Shown: one piece after another, positions 19,091-27,163 of the stretch
Position numbering within the stretch: position 1 is the stretch's first letter
Layout: each line of letters starts with the position of its first letter
DNA from: Pantoea eucrina
GTDB taxonomy: Bacteria > Pseudomonadota > Gammaproteobacteria > Enterobacterales > Enterobacteriaceae
Direction: 5' to 3'
DNA: 64,000 nt
Assembly (NCBI RefSeq): GCF_001691555.1
Contig: NZ_MAYN01000008.1
Coordinates: 153,694-217,693 of the forward strand
Notes under the pieces: generated by a model
What the model saw: the letters and a program-made list of their open reading frames with translations, nothing else
Told to the model about the DNA's origin: nothing
Databases searched by the model: none
Program-made: the position numbers and the translations under genes

Positions 19091-20547
19091 GGCACAGCAG
19101 GGGCGATGCCGGTCATCTCACATGCCAGGGCGCCCGTGCGCGCTAAGGCACTGGTATAACGCGCGTCAAACGGATAGCAGCAGGAGAGGCGCAGCGCATG
19201 CCGGTAGCGTTCGCTCAGTGTATAAAGCGCACCTGGCGTGACGCAGATCTGCTCCTGCAGCAGCCGGGTAAACAGCATAACCGTGTCGATCTCACCCGGC
19301 AGCTCGACCCAGAAAACAAAACCGCCGCGCGGCAGCGTGGCGCGTGTCCCCTGCGGGAAATGGCGTGCCAGAATGCCCCGAGCCGCATCCAGGTTTGCCG
19401 CATAGCGCCGGCGCAGCGAGCGCAGATGATGATCATAGCCTCCGCTGGCGAGGAACTCTGCCAGCGTCTCGCTCAGCAGCCGCGATTCAGTCATTGATGA
19501 AACCGCCTTCAGCCGCGCGATGCTGGCGTGAAACCGGCCCGCGGCGGTCCAGCCAATGCGGAAATCAGGGGCCACGGTTTTGGTAAAGCTGGTGCAGTAA
19601 ATCACCCAGCCATCGCGATCGAACGCCTTAACCGGCGGGGACAGCGGCCAGTCAAACTGCAGTTCATCATAGAGTCCGTCTTCAATCAGCGGGATGCGGT
19701 GGTGATTCATCAGCGCGGCCAGCCGTTTTTTGTTCTCCAGCGGCATCACGTACCCCAGCGGATTTTGCGCGCCCGGCATGGCGATCAGCGCCTGAATGCG
19801 CTGCTCCTGCAGCAGCATCTCCAGCGCATCCAGTGAGAGGCCGCGATGCGGATCGGTCGGGATCTCCAGCGCTTTCAGCCCCAGCGAGGCGAGCAGCGGA
19901 AACAGGAAAAAATAGGTGGGGGATTCCAGTCCGATACAGTCGCCGGGCTGCGTAACCGCACGCAGCGCCAGCTGCAGCGCCTCCATGCAGCCGTGGGTGA
20001 GGGTGATCGCCTGAGCGGTAAGGTTCAGTCCGGTATGCACGCTGCGTCGGGCGATCTCCTCGCGCAGCCGCTCGCTGCCGGGCGGCAGCGCATAGCGGCC
20101 GATAATGTCGCCCTGGCGCCGGATCAGCGCGGCGGTGATCCGGCCCAGCTTCGCTGAAGGAAAAAGTTCGCTGTCCTGCGGACAGGCCAGTGAAATATTG
20201 GTGTAGTCAGGATTATTCTGCGCGGCAAAAACCTGCTCAATCAGCGCCAGCTTCTGTGCATCCGGATCGCTGATTTCTGCAGCGGGCGTCTGCAGCGACG
20301 GCGTAACGGCCGGCAGCACACCGCGCACGTAATAACCTGACTGCGGCCGCGCCTCGATCAGTCCGCGATCTTCCAGCAGCTGCCAGGCGCTGAGCACGGT
20401 ATTCACGCTGAGCTGATGCGACTGCGCCACCCGCCGGATAGCAGGCAGGCGTGCGCCGGGTCGCAGCGATCCCTGATGAATAGCGTCAGCAAATTTTGCT
20501 GCCAGCTGCTGATAGCGCGGTTGATCGTCAGAAAAAGCGAGGGACAC
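19087..20547 (-). CDS. MocR-type regulator (GntR HTH plus aminotransferase domain)
   Basis: This 486-residue fusion has an N-terminal GntR winged helix (about 5-75: [26 protein letters not shown]) joined to a fold-type I PLP aminotransferase-like domain (about 110-480) that retains the PLP lysine region ([17 protein letters not shown]). MocR proteins use the PLP domain as effector sensor rather than enzyme. It is divergent from a LysE-family exporter gene with about 135 bp between, the usual arrangement of a MocR regulator and its transporter target. It resembles E. coli YdcR in architecture. Confidence 0.9.
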   Translation of the reverse strand: MSLAFSDDQPRYQQLAAKFADAIHQGSLRPGARLPAIRRVAQSHQLSVNTVLSAWQLLEDRGLIEARPQSGYYVRGVLPAVTPSLQTPAAEISDPDAQKLALIEQVFAAQNNPDYTNISLACPQDSELFPSAKLGRITAALIRRQGDIIGRYALPPGSERLREEIARRSVHTGLNLTAQAITLTHGCMEALQLALRAVTQPGDCIGLESPTYFFLFPLLASLGLKALEIPTDPHRGLSLDALEMLLQEQRIQALIAMPGAQNPLGYVMPLENKKRLAALMNHHRIPLIEDGLYDELQFDWPLSPPVKAFDRDGWVIYCTSFTKTVAPDFRIGWTAAGRFHASIARLKAVSSMTESRLLSETLAEFLASGGYDHHLRSLRRRYAANLDAARGILARHFPQGTRATLPRGGFVFWVELPGEIDTVMLFTRLLQEQICVTPGALYTLSERYRHALRLSCCYPFDARYTSALARTGALACEMTGIAPAVP

Positions 20548-20567
20548 AATAGCCTCCGGAAATCACA

Positions 20568-20597
20568 GGTACAAAGCAGGAAAAACGCGACTGTACC
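20568..20597. promoter_or_regulatory. Candidate MocR operator
   Basis: The inverted repeat GGTACA-N18-TGTACC lies in the short divergent region between the MocR and LysE-family genes. Half sites of this size and spacing are plausible for a dimeric MocR protein, but there is no independent evidence. Confidence 0.35.
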
Positions 20598-20682
20598 CAT
20601 CACAATACTGAATTGCTGTCTCTGTTGCCATTACGGCTGGCGCATTACGATGGTGTCAGCTTATTCAGTCCGGAGAACGCCT

Positions 20683-21270
20683 GTGCTCGATCCCACCTTT
20701 TTCAGTTACGTCACCATCATGTCTATTACGCCCGGCCCGAACAATCTGCTGCTGGCTACCTCAGGCGTCAACTTCGGCTTTCGCCGCACGCTGCCAATGC
20801 TGGCCGGTATACTGCTCGGCTGCGCGCTGCAGATGCTGCTGGCCAGCGTGGCGCTGGAGCTGCTGCTGACGTGGATGGCGACCGTGCGTCTGCCGCTGAC
20901 GCTGGCCGGCTGTGGCTATCTGCTCTGGCTGTCATGGAAAATATTTCGCGCCGGTGCGCCGCAGGTCAGCGCCCGTCCGCGTCCCATGACGCTGCTGGGC
21001 GGCGTGGCTTTTCAGGCCGTTAATCCGAAAGCCTGGCTGATGGTTACAAACGTGGCGCTGCTCTACGCCAGCAGCAGCAGCGTCTGGCTGGTTCTGGCCG
21101 CTTTTGCGGCGCTGAATCTGCCCTGTATTCTGCTCTGGGCGGCGCTGGGGGATCGGCTGCGTACGCACCTGCAAACGCACTGGAAACGGCGGCTGTTTAA
21201 TGCGGTGATGGCATTATCGCTGGTCGCCACTACTGTCTGGATGGGGTATGACGCGCTGAGCGCGATATAG
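20683..21270 (+). CDS. LysE/RhtB-family amino acid exporter
   Basis: This 195-residue membrane protein has about six hydrophobic segments and the family signature SITPGPNNLLLATSG (about 11-25) near the N-terminus. LysE/RhtB proteins export amino acids or their derivatives. I chose GTG 20683 (CGGAGA, 7-nt spacing; product begins MLDPTFFSYVTIMS, typical of the family) over ATG 20650, which lacks a ribosome site. The divergent MocR-type gene is its probable regulator. The substrate cannot be told from sequence. Confidence 0.85.
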   Translation: MLDPTFFSYVTIMSITPGPNNLLLATSGVNFGFRRTLPMLAGILLGCALQMLLASVALELLLTWMATVRLPLTLAGCGYLLWLSWKIFRAGAPQVSARPRPMTLLGGVAFQAVNPKAWLMVTNVALLYASSSSVWLVLAAFAALNLPCILLWAALGDRLRTHLQTHWKRRLFNAVMALSLVATTVWMGYDALSAI

Positions 21271-21272
21271 AG

Positions 21273-21296
21273 CAGGTGCGCCGGGCGGCGCACCTG
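21273..21296. terminator. Hairpin between the LysE-family gene and mqo
   Basis: A perfect 10-bp stem (CAGGTGCGCC / GGCGCACCTG) with loop GGGC lies between two convergent stop codons. It lacks a true T run, so termination efficiency is uncertain. Confidence 0.5.
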
Positions 21297-21306
21297 AAAA
21301 GTCAGC

Positions 21307-22917
21307 TTACTTGCCGACCACGTGAGCGGTAATCCGCGCTTCGTCGTTTGCCGCATGCGAGGTGATCACCGGCTCATATTCCAGCTGCAGTATGCGGCTG
21401 GTATCGGCCAGTACTTTCTCGGTCAGCGCCACGTCACCATTAAGCTTGCGGCCCCAGGACGGTATAACAGCACGGATTTTAGTCTGCCACTCCGGTGAGC
21501 GCATCTGCTCAGGAAAGGCTTTTGCCATCAACTCCAGCATAATCGGTGGCGCGGTCGATGCGCCAGGCGAGGCGCCCAGCAGCGCAGAAATGGAGCCGTC
21601 GGCAGAGGTGACAACTTCAGTGCCGAGGCGCAGTACGCCGCCTTCCTGCTCATCGTTTTTAATAATCTGCACGCGCTGACCCGCCGTTACCAGGCGCCAG
21701 TCTTCCTGTTTCGCCTGCGGCACATAGGCACGCAGCGCCTCCATACGATCGGCGTCGCTCTGCAGCACCTGATCGACCAGATATTTCACCAGGTCAAAAC
21801 TTTTCAGGCCGACCTGCATCATCGGCAGCAGGTTGCTGGTGTTCATCGCACCAAACATATCCAGCAGCGAACCCTGCTTCAGAAACTTGGTGGAGAAGGT
21901 GGCGAACGGGCCAAACAGCAGCACCTGTTTGCCATCCAGTACGCGGGTATCAACATGCGGCACTGACATCGGCGGGGCGCCGACGCTGGCTTTGCCATAG
22001 ACCTTGGCCATATGCTGCGCGACCACGTCCGGATTTTCGGTCACGAGAAAAGAGCCGCCTACCGGGAAACCGGCGTAACCTTTAACTTCAGGAATGCCTG
22101 ACTTCTGCAGCAGCGGCAGCGCGGCGCCGCCGGCACCGATAAACAGCTGGCGGGTAATCAGGGTACGCTGCTCGCTGGTATCCAGATTCAGCAGCGTGAC
22201 CTGCCAGCGGCCATCGTTCAGGCGAACCAGATCGCGCACTTCCTGCCGCATACGCAGACGGAAATGCGGTTTTTTCTCCAGTGCGGCGATCAGCTGGCGC
22301 GTTACTTCACCAAAGTTGACGTCTGTACCCATATCGGTCCAGGTAGCAGCAACCTTCTGCTGCGGATCGCGTCCTTTCATTACCAGCGGGATCCACTGCG
22401 CAATCTGCTCGCGATCTTCGGAATAGTGCATACCGCGGAACAGCGTGCTTTTCTGCAGCGCCTGGAAACGCTTGCGCAGGAAGTCGACGTTAGCGTCACC
22501 CCAGACAAAACTCATGTGTGGCGTGGTATGGATAAAGCTTTTGGGATCCTGCAGGTTGCCTTTCTGCACGTGATACGCCCAGAACTGACGCGACATCTGA
22601 AAGGATTCGTTGATGGTCACCGCTTTAGCGATATCGATCGAGCCGTCCGCCTTTTGCGGCGTGTAGTTAAGCTCTGCCAGTGCGGCATGACCGGTACCGG
22701 CATTATTCCAGCCGTTGGAAGATTCCACTGCGACGTCATTCAGACGCTCAACCATTTCAATGGACCAGTCTGGTTCCAGCTCCTGTAACCAGGTGCCAAG
22801 CGTAGCACTCATGACGCCTGCGCCAATCAGCAGGACATCAACTTCTTTCCGTTCCTGACGTTTTGCACCATCCATTGCAGCGCTGCTCAGCGCCAGGTTT
22901 ACCGCAGTGTTGCTCAT
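21307..22917 (-). CDS. mqo: Malate:quinone oxidoreductase
   Basis: This 536-residue FAD-dependent, membrane-associated enzyme oxidises malate to oxaloacetate and passes electrons to quinones, bypassing NAD-malate dehydrogenase in the TCA cycle. It has the N-terminal dinucleotide motif [15 protein letters not shown] (about 27-41) and conserved blocks [50 protein letters not shown] and [13 protein letters not shown]. An AGGAG site precedes the ATG. The C-terminus is shorter than E. coli Mqo (548), and no long Sec-type signal is evident. Confidence 0.96.
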   Translation of the reverse strand: MSNTAVNLALSSAAMDGAKRQERKEVDVLLIGAGVMSATLGTWLQELEPDWSIEMVERLNDVAVESSNGWNNAGTGHAALAELNYTPQKADGSIDIAKAVTINESFQMSRQFWAYHVQKGNLQDPKSFIHTTPHMSFVWGDANVDFLRKRFQALQKSTLFRGMHYSEDREQIAQWIPLVMKGRDPQQKVAATWTDMGTDVNFGEVTRQLIAALEKKPHFRLRMRQEVRDLVRLNDGRWQVTLLNLDTSEQRTLITRQLFIGAGGAALPLLQKSGIPEVKGYAGFPVGGSFLVTENPDVVAQHMAKVYGKASVGAPPMSVPHVDTRVLDGKQVLLFGPFATFSTKFLKQGSLLDMFGAMNTSNLLPMMQVGLKSFDLVKYLVDQVLQSDADRMEALRAYVPQAKQEDWRLVTAGQRVQIIKNDEQEGGVLRLGTEVVTSADGSISALLGASPGASTAPPIMLELMAKAFPEQMRSPEWQTKIRAVIPSWGRKLNGDVALTEKVLADTSRILQLEYEPVITSHAANDEARITAHVVGK

Positions 22918-23417
22918 GAGGCGACATCTCCTCTTCTGTTGACCTGAAGCTCAACAGGTTGGCAGGCAAAATAGCCGCGCGGCTTGTTCGCGCGCTGCGC
23001 TATCTCAAGGGGTTAAGACTCAGGTTAAGCCAATGGGGCGATAACGGTTAACTACACGTTATGCATATGCTTCTGAATATAACATTCTCGTATTGGAATT
23101 AAACGTTTGTTTATTTTTTAAATGCCGAAATGATTCAGCATAAGAATTAATCAGAGTAAGCGACGGCTTATAAGATATTTTTATCCGCTAATCAGCAGGT
23201 TATGATGATATTAATGTTATGCGATTGTGATGAGTTTCAGGTGAGTAAAAAGCGAACAGTGACAGGCGTCACAAAATAACATTCTGAATAATAAGAAATA
23301 TTTATCGAGAGAAAGAATCAGGGATTTTTTGTTGCGCGATATGTCGCCCGTTTGTGTAAAAATAGTGTTACATTTCTGTGATTCTGATTTTAACGGGCGT
23401 TTCTCCTTAGAGCAGGT
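22918..23417. other. 500-bp AT-rich intergenic region upstream of mqo
   Basis: No gene can be supported in this stretch between the mqo start and the stop of the small membrane protein, both read leftward. It is much richer in A and T than its flanks. It holds a weak CRP-like half site (TGTGATGAGTTTCA near 23226) and an 8-bp inverted repeat (CGCCCGTT at 23345-23352 with AACGGGCG at 23392-23399) downstream of the small gene. The mqo promoter should lie here but I cannot place it. Confidence 0.6.
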
Positions 23418-23663
23418 TCAGCGCATCTGAAACCAGCGACGCCAGACAAAACGAATAACAAAAAACTCCAGCGTGCCCAGCAGCAGAAACCACAGGCAGA
23501 ATACCAGCGTATAAAGCTGATTAAGATCCTGCAGGTGTAAGCTTTGCTGCAAACGCTGCGCCCATATCAGACCAAAAGAGGGTGCCGGCAGCAGAAGCGC
23601 CGAAAGAAAGCCCAGCAGCAGGATCCCGCCTGGAATAATCAATGTTTCAAAAGGGTTTTTCAT
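23418..23663 (-). CDS. Small inner-membrane protein, DUF1158/YbdJ-like
   Basis: This 81-residue protein has two hydrophobic segments (ETLIIPGGILLLGFLSALLLPAP and LYTLVFCLWFLLLGTLEFFVIRF) and a basic end (WRRWFQMR). The pattern ETL..GILL..FLS.LLLPAP...L.QLYTL.FCLWFL.LG..E.FV.RF.WRRWF agrees with my memory of the E. coli YbdJ (DUF1158) family, whose function is unknown. It stands alone between mqo and mntP. Confidence 0.68.
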   Translation of the reverse strand: MKNPFETLIIPGGILLLGFLSALLLPAPSFGLIWAQRLQQSLHLQDLNQLYTLVFCLWFLLLGTLEFFVIRFVWRRWFQMR

Positions 23664-23794
23664 CGCGCTTTTCCTGTCAATATTGCGCGGGCATTAGCGC
23701 ATAAAAGGGGCGGGCAGTGCAATCTGTGAATCAAATGGCGTCAGGAAATTTCTTCGATTCCATTAACTTAGCGGTAAAAATAGCGATCGTTAAG

Positions 23795-23816
23795 AGTTAT
23801 AGCCTTTGCTATACTT
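23795..23816. promoter_or_regulatory. MntR-like operator upstream of mntP
   Basis: On the minus strand the site reads AAGTATAGCAAAGGCTATAACT. It matches the recalled E. coli MntR box AAACATAGCAAAGGCTATGTTT at 17 of 22 positions, including the whole core ATAGCAAAGGCTAT. MntR with Mn2+ activates mntP in E. coli. The site is about 130 bp before the mntP ATG. Confidence 0.72.
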
Positions 23817-23896
23817 AAACCCCTGATTTTGTTGTCTTTTTTTTGAGTGTTTTGCATGTTAGACTGCGCGCACTTTTTCATGACTGAATAATGAGC

Positions 23897-23930
23897 ACGA
23901 ACAAAGCAGAGAATTTCCGCATTTGTTCGT
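23897..23930 (+). promoter_or_regulatory. Leader hairpin just before mntP
   Basis: ACGAACAAA (23897-23905) pairs perfectly with TTTGTTCGT (23922-23930), extended by two GC pairs across one bulge, ending 17 nt before the ATG. The interval to the start codon (AACTGGCTAAAAACCC) has no clear Shine-Dalgarno. The known Mn riboswitch (yybP-ykoY) consensus is not recognisable here, so this may be a different leader control. Confidence 0.5.
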
Positions 23931-23947
23931 TAACTGGCTAAAAACCC

Positions 23948-24520
23948 ATGACATTCATTGCAACCCTGATCCTGGCTTTTGGCATGTCAATGGACGCCTT
24001 TGCCGCTGCACTGGGGAAAGGTGCGTCGTTGCACCGTCCGGGAATAAAAGAAGCCTTACGCACTGGCCTGATTTTTGGTGCAATCGAAATGCTGACGCCG
24101 CTTATTGGCTGGGCTATCGGGCTGGCGGCCAGTCACTACATCATGGCGTGGGATCACTGGGTGGCCTTTGGTCTGCTTAGCGTACTGGGCGGCCGGATGA
24201 TTATGGAAGGTTTCCGGCAGACGGCAGATGAGCCCTGCGAAGCGCCGCAGCAGCACGGTTTTATGGTGCTGGCGCTGACGGCGGTTGCCACCAGCCTCGA
24301 TGCGCTGGCCGTGGGCGTGGGTCTCGCTTTCCTGCAGGTGAATATTCTGTTTACTGCGCTGACCATCGGTGCAGCCACTACGCTGATGGCGACGACCGGT
24401 GTGCTGGTCGGGCGCTTTATCGGCCCGGTTCTGGGAAAATGGGCAGAAGTTCTGGGCGGTGTCGTACTGATCTGTATCGGCAGCACCATTCTGATTGAGC
24501 ACCTGGGATTGATGAGCTGA
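23948..24520 (+). CDS. mntP: Manganese efflux pump MntP
   Basis: This 190-residue protein has six membrane helices and a duplicated fold. Both repeats carry the family acidic motif: [15 protein letters not shown] near the N-terminus and [15 protein letters not shown] near residue 120, whose aspartates line the Mn2+ path. It exports Mn2+ when cytoplasmic Mn is high. The start matches E. coli MntP in alignment, although the ribosome site is poor. An MntR-like box and a leader hairpin lie upstream, consistent with manganese control. Confidence 0.95.
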   Translation: MTFIATLILAFGMSMDAFAAALGKGASLHRPGIKEALRTGLIFGAIEMLTPLIGWAIGLAASHYIMAWDHWVAFGLLSVLGGRMIMEGFRQTADEPCEAPQQHGFMVLALTAVATSLDALAVGVGLAFLQVNILFTALTIGAATTLMATTGVLVGRFIGPVLGKWAEVLGGVVLICIGSTILIEHLGLMS

Positions 24521-24551
24521 ACGGCAATTTTGTGATCTGGCTCAAATAAAA

Positions 24552-24580
24552 TTGCATGAAAAACGCGCTGCCGCTATAAT
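24552..24580 (+). promoter_or_regulatory. Strong sigma-70 promoter
   Basis: TTGCAT (24552-24557), an exact 17-bp spacer and a perfect TATAAT (24575-24580) lie just after mntP. The predicted start is near 24587, about 34 nt before a 25-codon ORF. It is the best consensus promoter I noticed in the window. Confidence 0.8.
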
Positions 24581-24620
24581 TTGCGCGTAATTTTTCAACA
24601 ATATTTGAGTCAGGTGTGTC

Positions 24621-24698
24621 ATGAAAGCTTTTTTCCGTTATGTGTTTCGTGCCTATGTCGCAACGTTTAAACACGTACCGCCGGGCGCGCTGTCTTAA
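24621..24698 (+). CDS. Unrecognised 25-residue small protein or leader peptide
   Basis: This 25-codon ORF lies directly downstream of a consensus promoter, with AGGTG four nt before its ATG. The product begins MKAFFRYVFRAYVATFKH and continues VPPGALS: basic, aromatic and weakly amphipathic, without a clear membrane helix. Pro20-Pro21-Gly22 is a strong EF-P-dependent stall motif. A long hairpin (24717-24750) follows 18 nt after the stop, and the FAHD gene begins 180 nt further on. I do not recognise a family. It may be a free-standing small protein or a regulatory leader peptide; both are inference. Confidence 0.55.
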   Translation: MKAFFRYVFRAYVATFKHVPPGALS

Positions 24699-24716
24699 GC
24701 GTCCAGAGTTACCCTC

Positions 24717-24750
24717 GATAATCGCCTTCAGGGATCGAAGGATGATTATC
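24717..24750 (+). promoter_or_regulatory. Two-tier hairpin after the 25-codon ORF
   Basis: GATAATC pairs with GATTATC, and inside it CCTTC pairs with GAAGG, with a one-nt and a two-nt internal asymmetry and a 7-nt loop. No U run follows (ACCCCCCTCTTTG), so it is not a plain intrinsic terminator. Its position suits a leader or attenuator structure. Confidence 0.6.
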
Positions 24751-24878
24751 ACCCCCCTCTTTGTGCTTTCCCGTGCACAGACTGACACAAACCTTCACCA
24801 CTTTCTTTGCAGGTCATACCGCATTTCCGGCTGGCTTTTGATACGCTGCGCGCCATTTCTTATTACAACGAGGCGGTT

Positions 24879-25715
24879 ATGCAGCTTTGCAGTTTTTATA
24901 TCATTGATTGTGCACGCAAAAGCTATGGCATTGTGCAGAAAGAGGGTGTTGTCGATCTGGGACTGCGCCTGGGTGCTGCCTGTCCCGACCTGAAAACCCT
25001 GCTGGCCCGCGGCGGTATCAGCGATCTGGCCGCATTTCAGCATCAGCCAGTGGATCATGCGTTTAGTGCCATTCGTTTTCTGCCGGTGATTGAGCAGCCC
25101 GGCAAAGTTTTTTGCGTCGGCATGAACTATGCGGACAAACGTAAAGAATTTGCGGAAACGCTGGATGCGCCCACGCTGTTTGTTCGTTTTGCTGACTCCC
25201 TGGCGGCGCATGAGCAGCCGCTGCTGAAGCCCGCGACCACGGCAGAATTTGATTATGAGGGCGAACTCGCCGTTATTATCGGCAAAACCGCCTCGCAGGT
25301 AACGGCGGGCGACGCGCTGTCGTATGTGGCGGGCTATAGCTGCTTTATGGATGCCACGGTTCGCGATATGCAGTTTACCTGGTTTACCGCCGGAAAAAAC
25401 TGGCAGCAGACCGGCGGTTTTGGCCCGTGGATGACCACGGCTGATGAGATCCCCGATCCGCAGCAGCTGGCGATCAAAACCTGGCTCAATCAGCGTGAAG
25501 TGCAGAATGACACCACGGCCAGCATGGTGCATCCGGTGGCGAAGATTATTGAGTACATCTCTGCCTTTAGCCCGCTCTCTCCGGGAGACGTTATTATTAC
25601 CGGCTCGCCGGGCGGCGTCGGCAAAAAGCGTACGCCACCGCTGTTTATGTTCCCGGGCGATGAGATTGAAGTGGAGATTGAAAAAATCGGTCGTCTGCGT
25701 CATCGGGTGGCCTGA
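24879..25715 (+). CDS. Fumarylacetoacetate hydrolase (FAHD) family protein
   Basis: This 278-residue FAHD-family enzyme has metal-binding residues visible at E127 and E129 in FDYEGELAVIIGK and D158 in GYSCFMDATVRD, and the C-terminal loop TGSPGGVGKKRTPPLFMFPGD. The family cleaves C-C bonds or decarboxylates and hydrates beta-keto acids in a Mg2+-dependent way (for example oxaloacetate decarboxylase and 2-hydroxyhepta-2,4-diene-dioate isomerase). The true substrate is not evident. ATG 24879 is preferred over earlier starts because it follows GAGGCGG and fits the fold. A same-size frame on the opposite strand is a shadow. Confidence 0.88.
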   Translation: MQLCSFYIIDCARKSYGIVQKEGVVDLGLRLGAACPDLKTLLARGGISDLAAFQHQPVDHAFSAIRFLPVIEQPGKVFCVGMNYADKRKEFAETLDAPTLFVRFADSLAAHEQPLLKPATTAEFDYEGELAVIIGKTASQVTAGDALSYVAGYSCFMDATVRDMQFTWFTAGKNWQQTGGFGPWMTTADEIPDPQQLAIKTWLNQREVQNDTTASMVHPVAKIIEYISAFSPLSPGDVIITGSPGGVGKKRTPPLFMFPGDEIEVEIEKIGRLRHRVA

Positions 25716-25742
25716 CCGGCACCCGGCACAGCGGTCTGAAGG

Positions 25743-25771
25743 GTGACCGTTTACCGGCGATAGCGTATTAT
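25743..25771 (+). promoter_or_regulatory. Candidate crcB promoter
   Basis: GTGACC (25743-25748), a 17-bp spacer and TATTAT (25766-25771) predict a transcription start near 25778. That is exactly where the fluoride aptamer begins. Confidence 0.65.
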
Positions 25772-25778
25772 CTCAGTA

Positions 25779-25886
25779 CGGGTGATGGCGTACCACCTGA
25801 TCCAACCGCCGCTGTTTTCAGACGGCTGATGACGCCTGACTATACGCTTATTCCTGTGCGGACAGGGCGGCGGGTCAGGCGTTTTT
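25779..25886 (+). promoter_or_regulatory. Fluoride (crcB-motif) riboswitch with terminator platform
   Basis: The aptamer has the crcB-motif landmarks: GGTGATGGCGTACCACC at 25781-25797, AACCGCC, then GGCTGATGACGCCT near 25824-25837. The expression platform is readable: CGCCTGAC (25833-25840), the 3' edge of the aptamer, can instead pair with GTCAGGCG (25874-25881), which is followed by TTTTT. Fluoride binding should hold the aptamer, block this terminator and allow crcB transcription. It lies 45 nt upstream of crcB, which encodes a fluoride channel, so ligand and gene agree. Confidence 0.93.
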
Positions 25887-25931
25887 CTTTTCCTGCTGCC
25901 TTTACGCACGCTTCACTCCGGAGATCAAATT

Positions 25932-26309
25932 ATGCTGAAGTCGCTGTGTGCTGTGATGGCTGGCGGAGCTGCTGGCTGCACCCTGCGCTGGCTTATCTCG
26001 CTGCGTTTTAACGCACTGTTTCCTGATTTGCCACCAGGCACGCTGATCGTCAACCTGGTGGGCGGGTTTATCATCGGTGCCGCCCTGGCGTGGTTTATGC
26101 GCTACCCGCAGCTTGATCCGGCATGGAAACTGCTGATCGTTACCGGACTGTGTGGCGGCCTGACCACGTTTTCTACCTTTTCAGCAGAAATTGTCAGCCT
26201 GCTACAATCAGGTAAATACCTGTGGGCAATGTCGAGCGTGATGGTGCATGTTGTGGGGTCGCTGCTGATGACTTTTGCAGGCTTTGCAGTGGTTAACCTG
26301 CTCGGCTGA
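25932..26309 (+). CDS. crcB: Fluoride ion channel CrcB (FluC)
   Basis: This 125-residue protein has four membrane helices and the family signatures GGAAGCTLRWL near the N-terminus, GTLIVNLVGGFIIG (about 37-50) and GLCGGLTTFSTFSAE (about 74-88), which holds the phenylalanines and polar track of the fluoride pore. It works as an antiparallel dimer in the inner membrane to let toxic F- leave the cell. A CCGGAG ribosome site precedes the ATG, and a fluoride riboswitch controls the transcript. Confidence 0.96.
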   Translation: MLKSLCAVMAGGAAGCTLRWLISLRFNALFPDLPPGTLIVNLVGGFIIGAALAWFMRYPQLDPAWKLLIVTGLCGGLTTFSTFSAEIVSLLQSGKYLWAMSSVMVHVVGSLLMTFAGFAVVNLLG

Positions 26310-26365
26310 GCGCCTGACCGTGGCCCGGCAGGGAGGATTTTATTCAACTGCAAAGGAGCGTAACC

Positions 26366-27163
26366 ATGCCGGGTAATCCACTCTTCCTTAATCTGGTATT
26401 GCTGCAGGGCGAGCCTGCAGCAAAGCTGCACGCGGCACAGGATGCAGGTTTTGATCAGGCCGAGATCTGGCGCGAGGATGTGGAAAACATGGAGACGGCG
26501 CACTTAGCGCACTCTGCCATCCGTTTTACTAATCTGCAGGTGCTGCGCGATTTTACCGGCGCCCCGGACCATGAGCGCCGGCAAAAACGCGAGGAGCTGC
26601 AGCAGTTTATCCGGTTAGCGCACGCGATTGGCTGCGACACCATTCAGGCACCTGCCACCACGCGGCAGGACTGTATCCCGGAACGTATTGATGATGATTT
26701 GCGCTGGCTGGCGGCGGAAGCGGCGCGCCATGATATGCGTATCATGTATGAACCCATGGCGTGGAGCAGCGTGGATAATACGCTGCCGCTCGCCTGGCAG
26801 CGCCTGCAGCGTCTTGACCTGCCCAACGTCGGGCTGGTGGTGGATCTGTTTCATATCTGTGCGCTGGATGGCGACGCCTCACACCTTGAGGGCATCCCGG
26901 TTGATCGCATTTATGAAGTTCAGCTGTGCGATATGGCTGAACAGCCGCCGCAGAATAATCAGGCGCTGAGTGACTATGCGCGTCATCAGCGGCTGCTGCC
27001 GGGCGACGGCATTATCGATGTGGCCAGCTTTGTCAGCCGGCTGCAGCGTGCCGGTTATTGCGGTCCGGTCGGTATTGAAGTGTTCAATGACCAGCTGAAA
27101 GCGCAGCCAGCGACAGAGAGCGCGCGGCGTGCCTGGCAGGCACTGAATCGCTGCTGGCGCTAA
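26366..27163 (+). CDS. Sugar phosphate isomerase/epimerase-like TIM barrel
   Basis: This 265-residue protein of the xylose isomerase-like/AP endonuclease 2 superfamily has candidate metal ligands in MYEPMAW (Glu), VVDLFHIC (Asp-His), a central EVQLCD and the late IEVFND (Glu). The stretch HQRLLPGDGIIDVASF recalls bacterial 3-dehydroshikimate dehydratases (QuiC/AsbF type), so that is one possible activity; sugar or inositol-derivative isomerisation is another. ATG 26366 follows AAAGGAG. The gene overlaps the convergent esterase by 4 bp. Nothing nearby fixes the substrate. Confidence 0.78.
   Translation: MPGNPLFLNLVLLQGEPAAKLHAAQDAGFDQAEIWREDVENMETAHLAHSAIRFTNLQVLRDFTGAPDHERRQKREELQQFIRLAHAIGCDTIQAPATTRQDCIPERIDDDLRWLAAEAARHDMRIMYEPMAWSSVDNTLPLAWQRLQRLDLPNVGLVVDLFHICALDGDASHLEGIPVDRIYEVQLCDMAEQPPQNNQALSDYARHQRLLPGDGIIDVASFVSRLQRAGYCGPVGIEVFNDQLKAQPATESARRAWQALNRCWR

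Noticed and set aside
23226..23241. CRP binding site upstream of mqo
   Set aside because: Only the TGTGA half and a partial second half match. It is too weak to call.
23817..23947. yybP-ykoY manganese riboswitch in front of mntP
   Set aside because: It is expected by analogy with E. coli, but the conserved loop sequences of the class are not visible. Only a simple hairpin is seen.
24795..25703. 302-codon frame antisense to the FAHD gene
   Set aside because: The opposite strand encodes a protein with recognisable FAHD motifs. The antisense product has no family features and is a shadow of codon bias.
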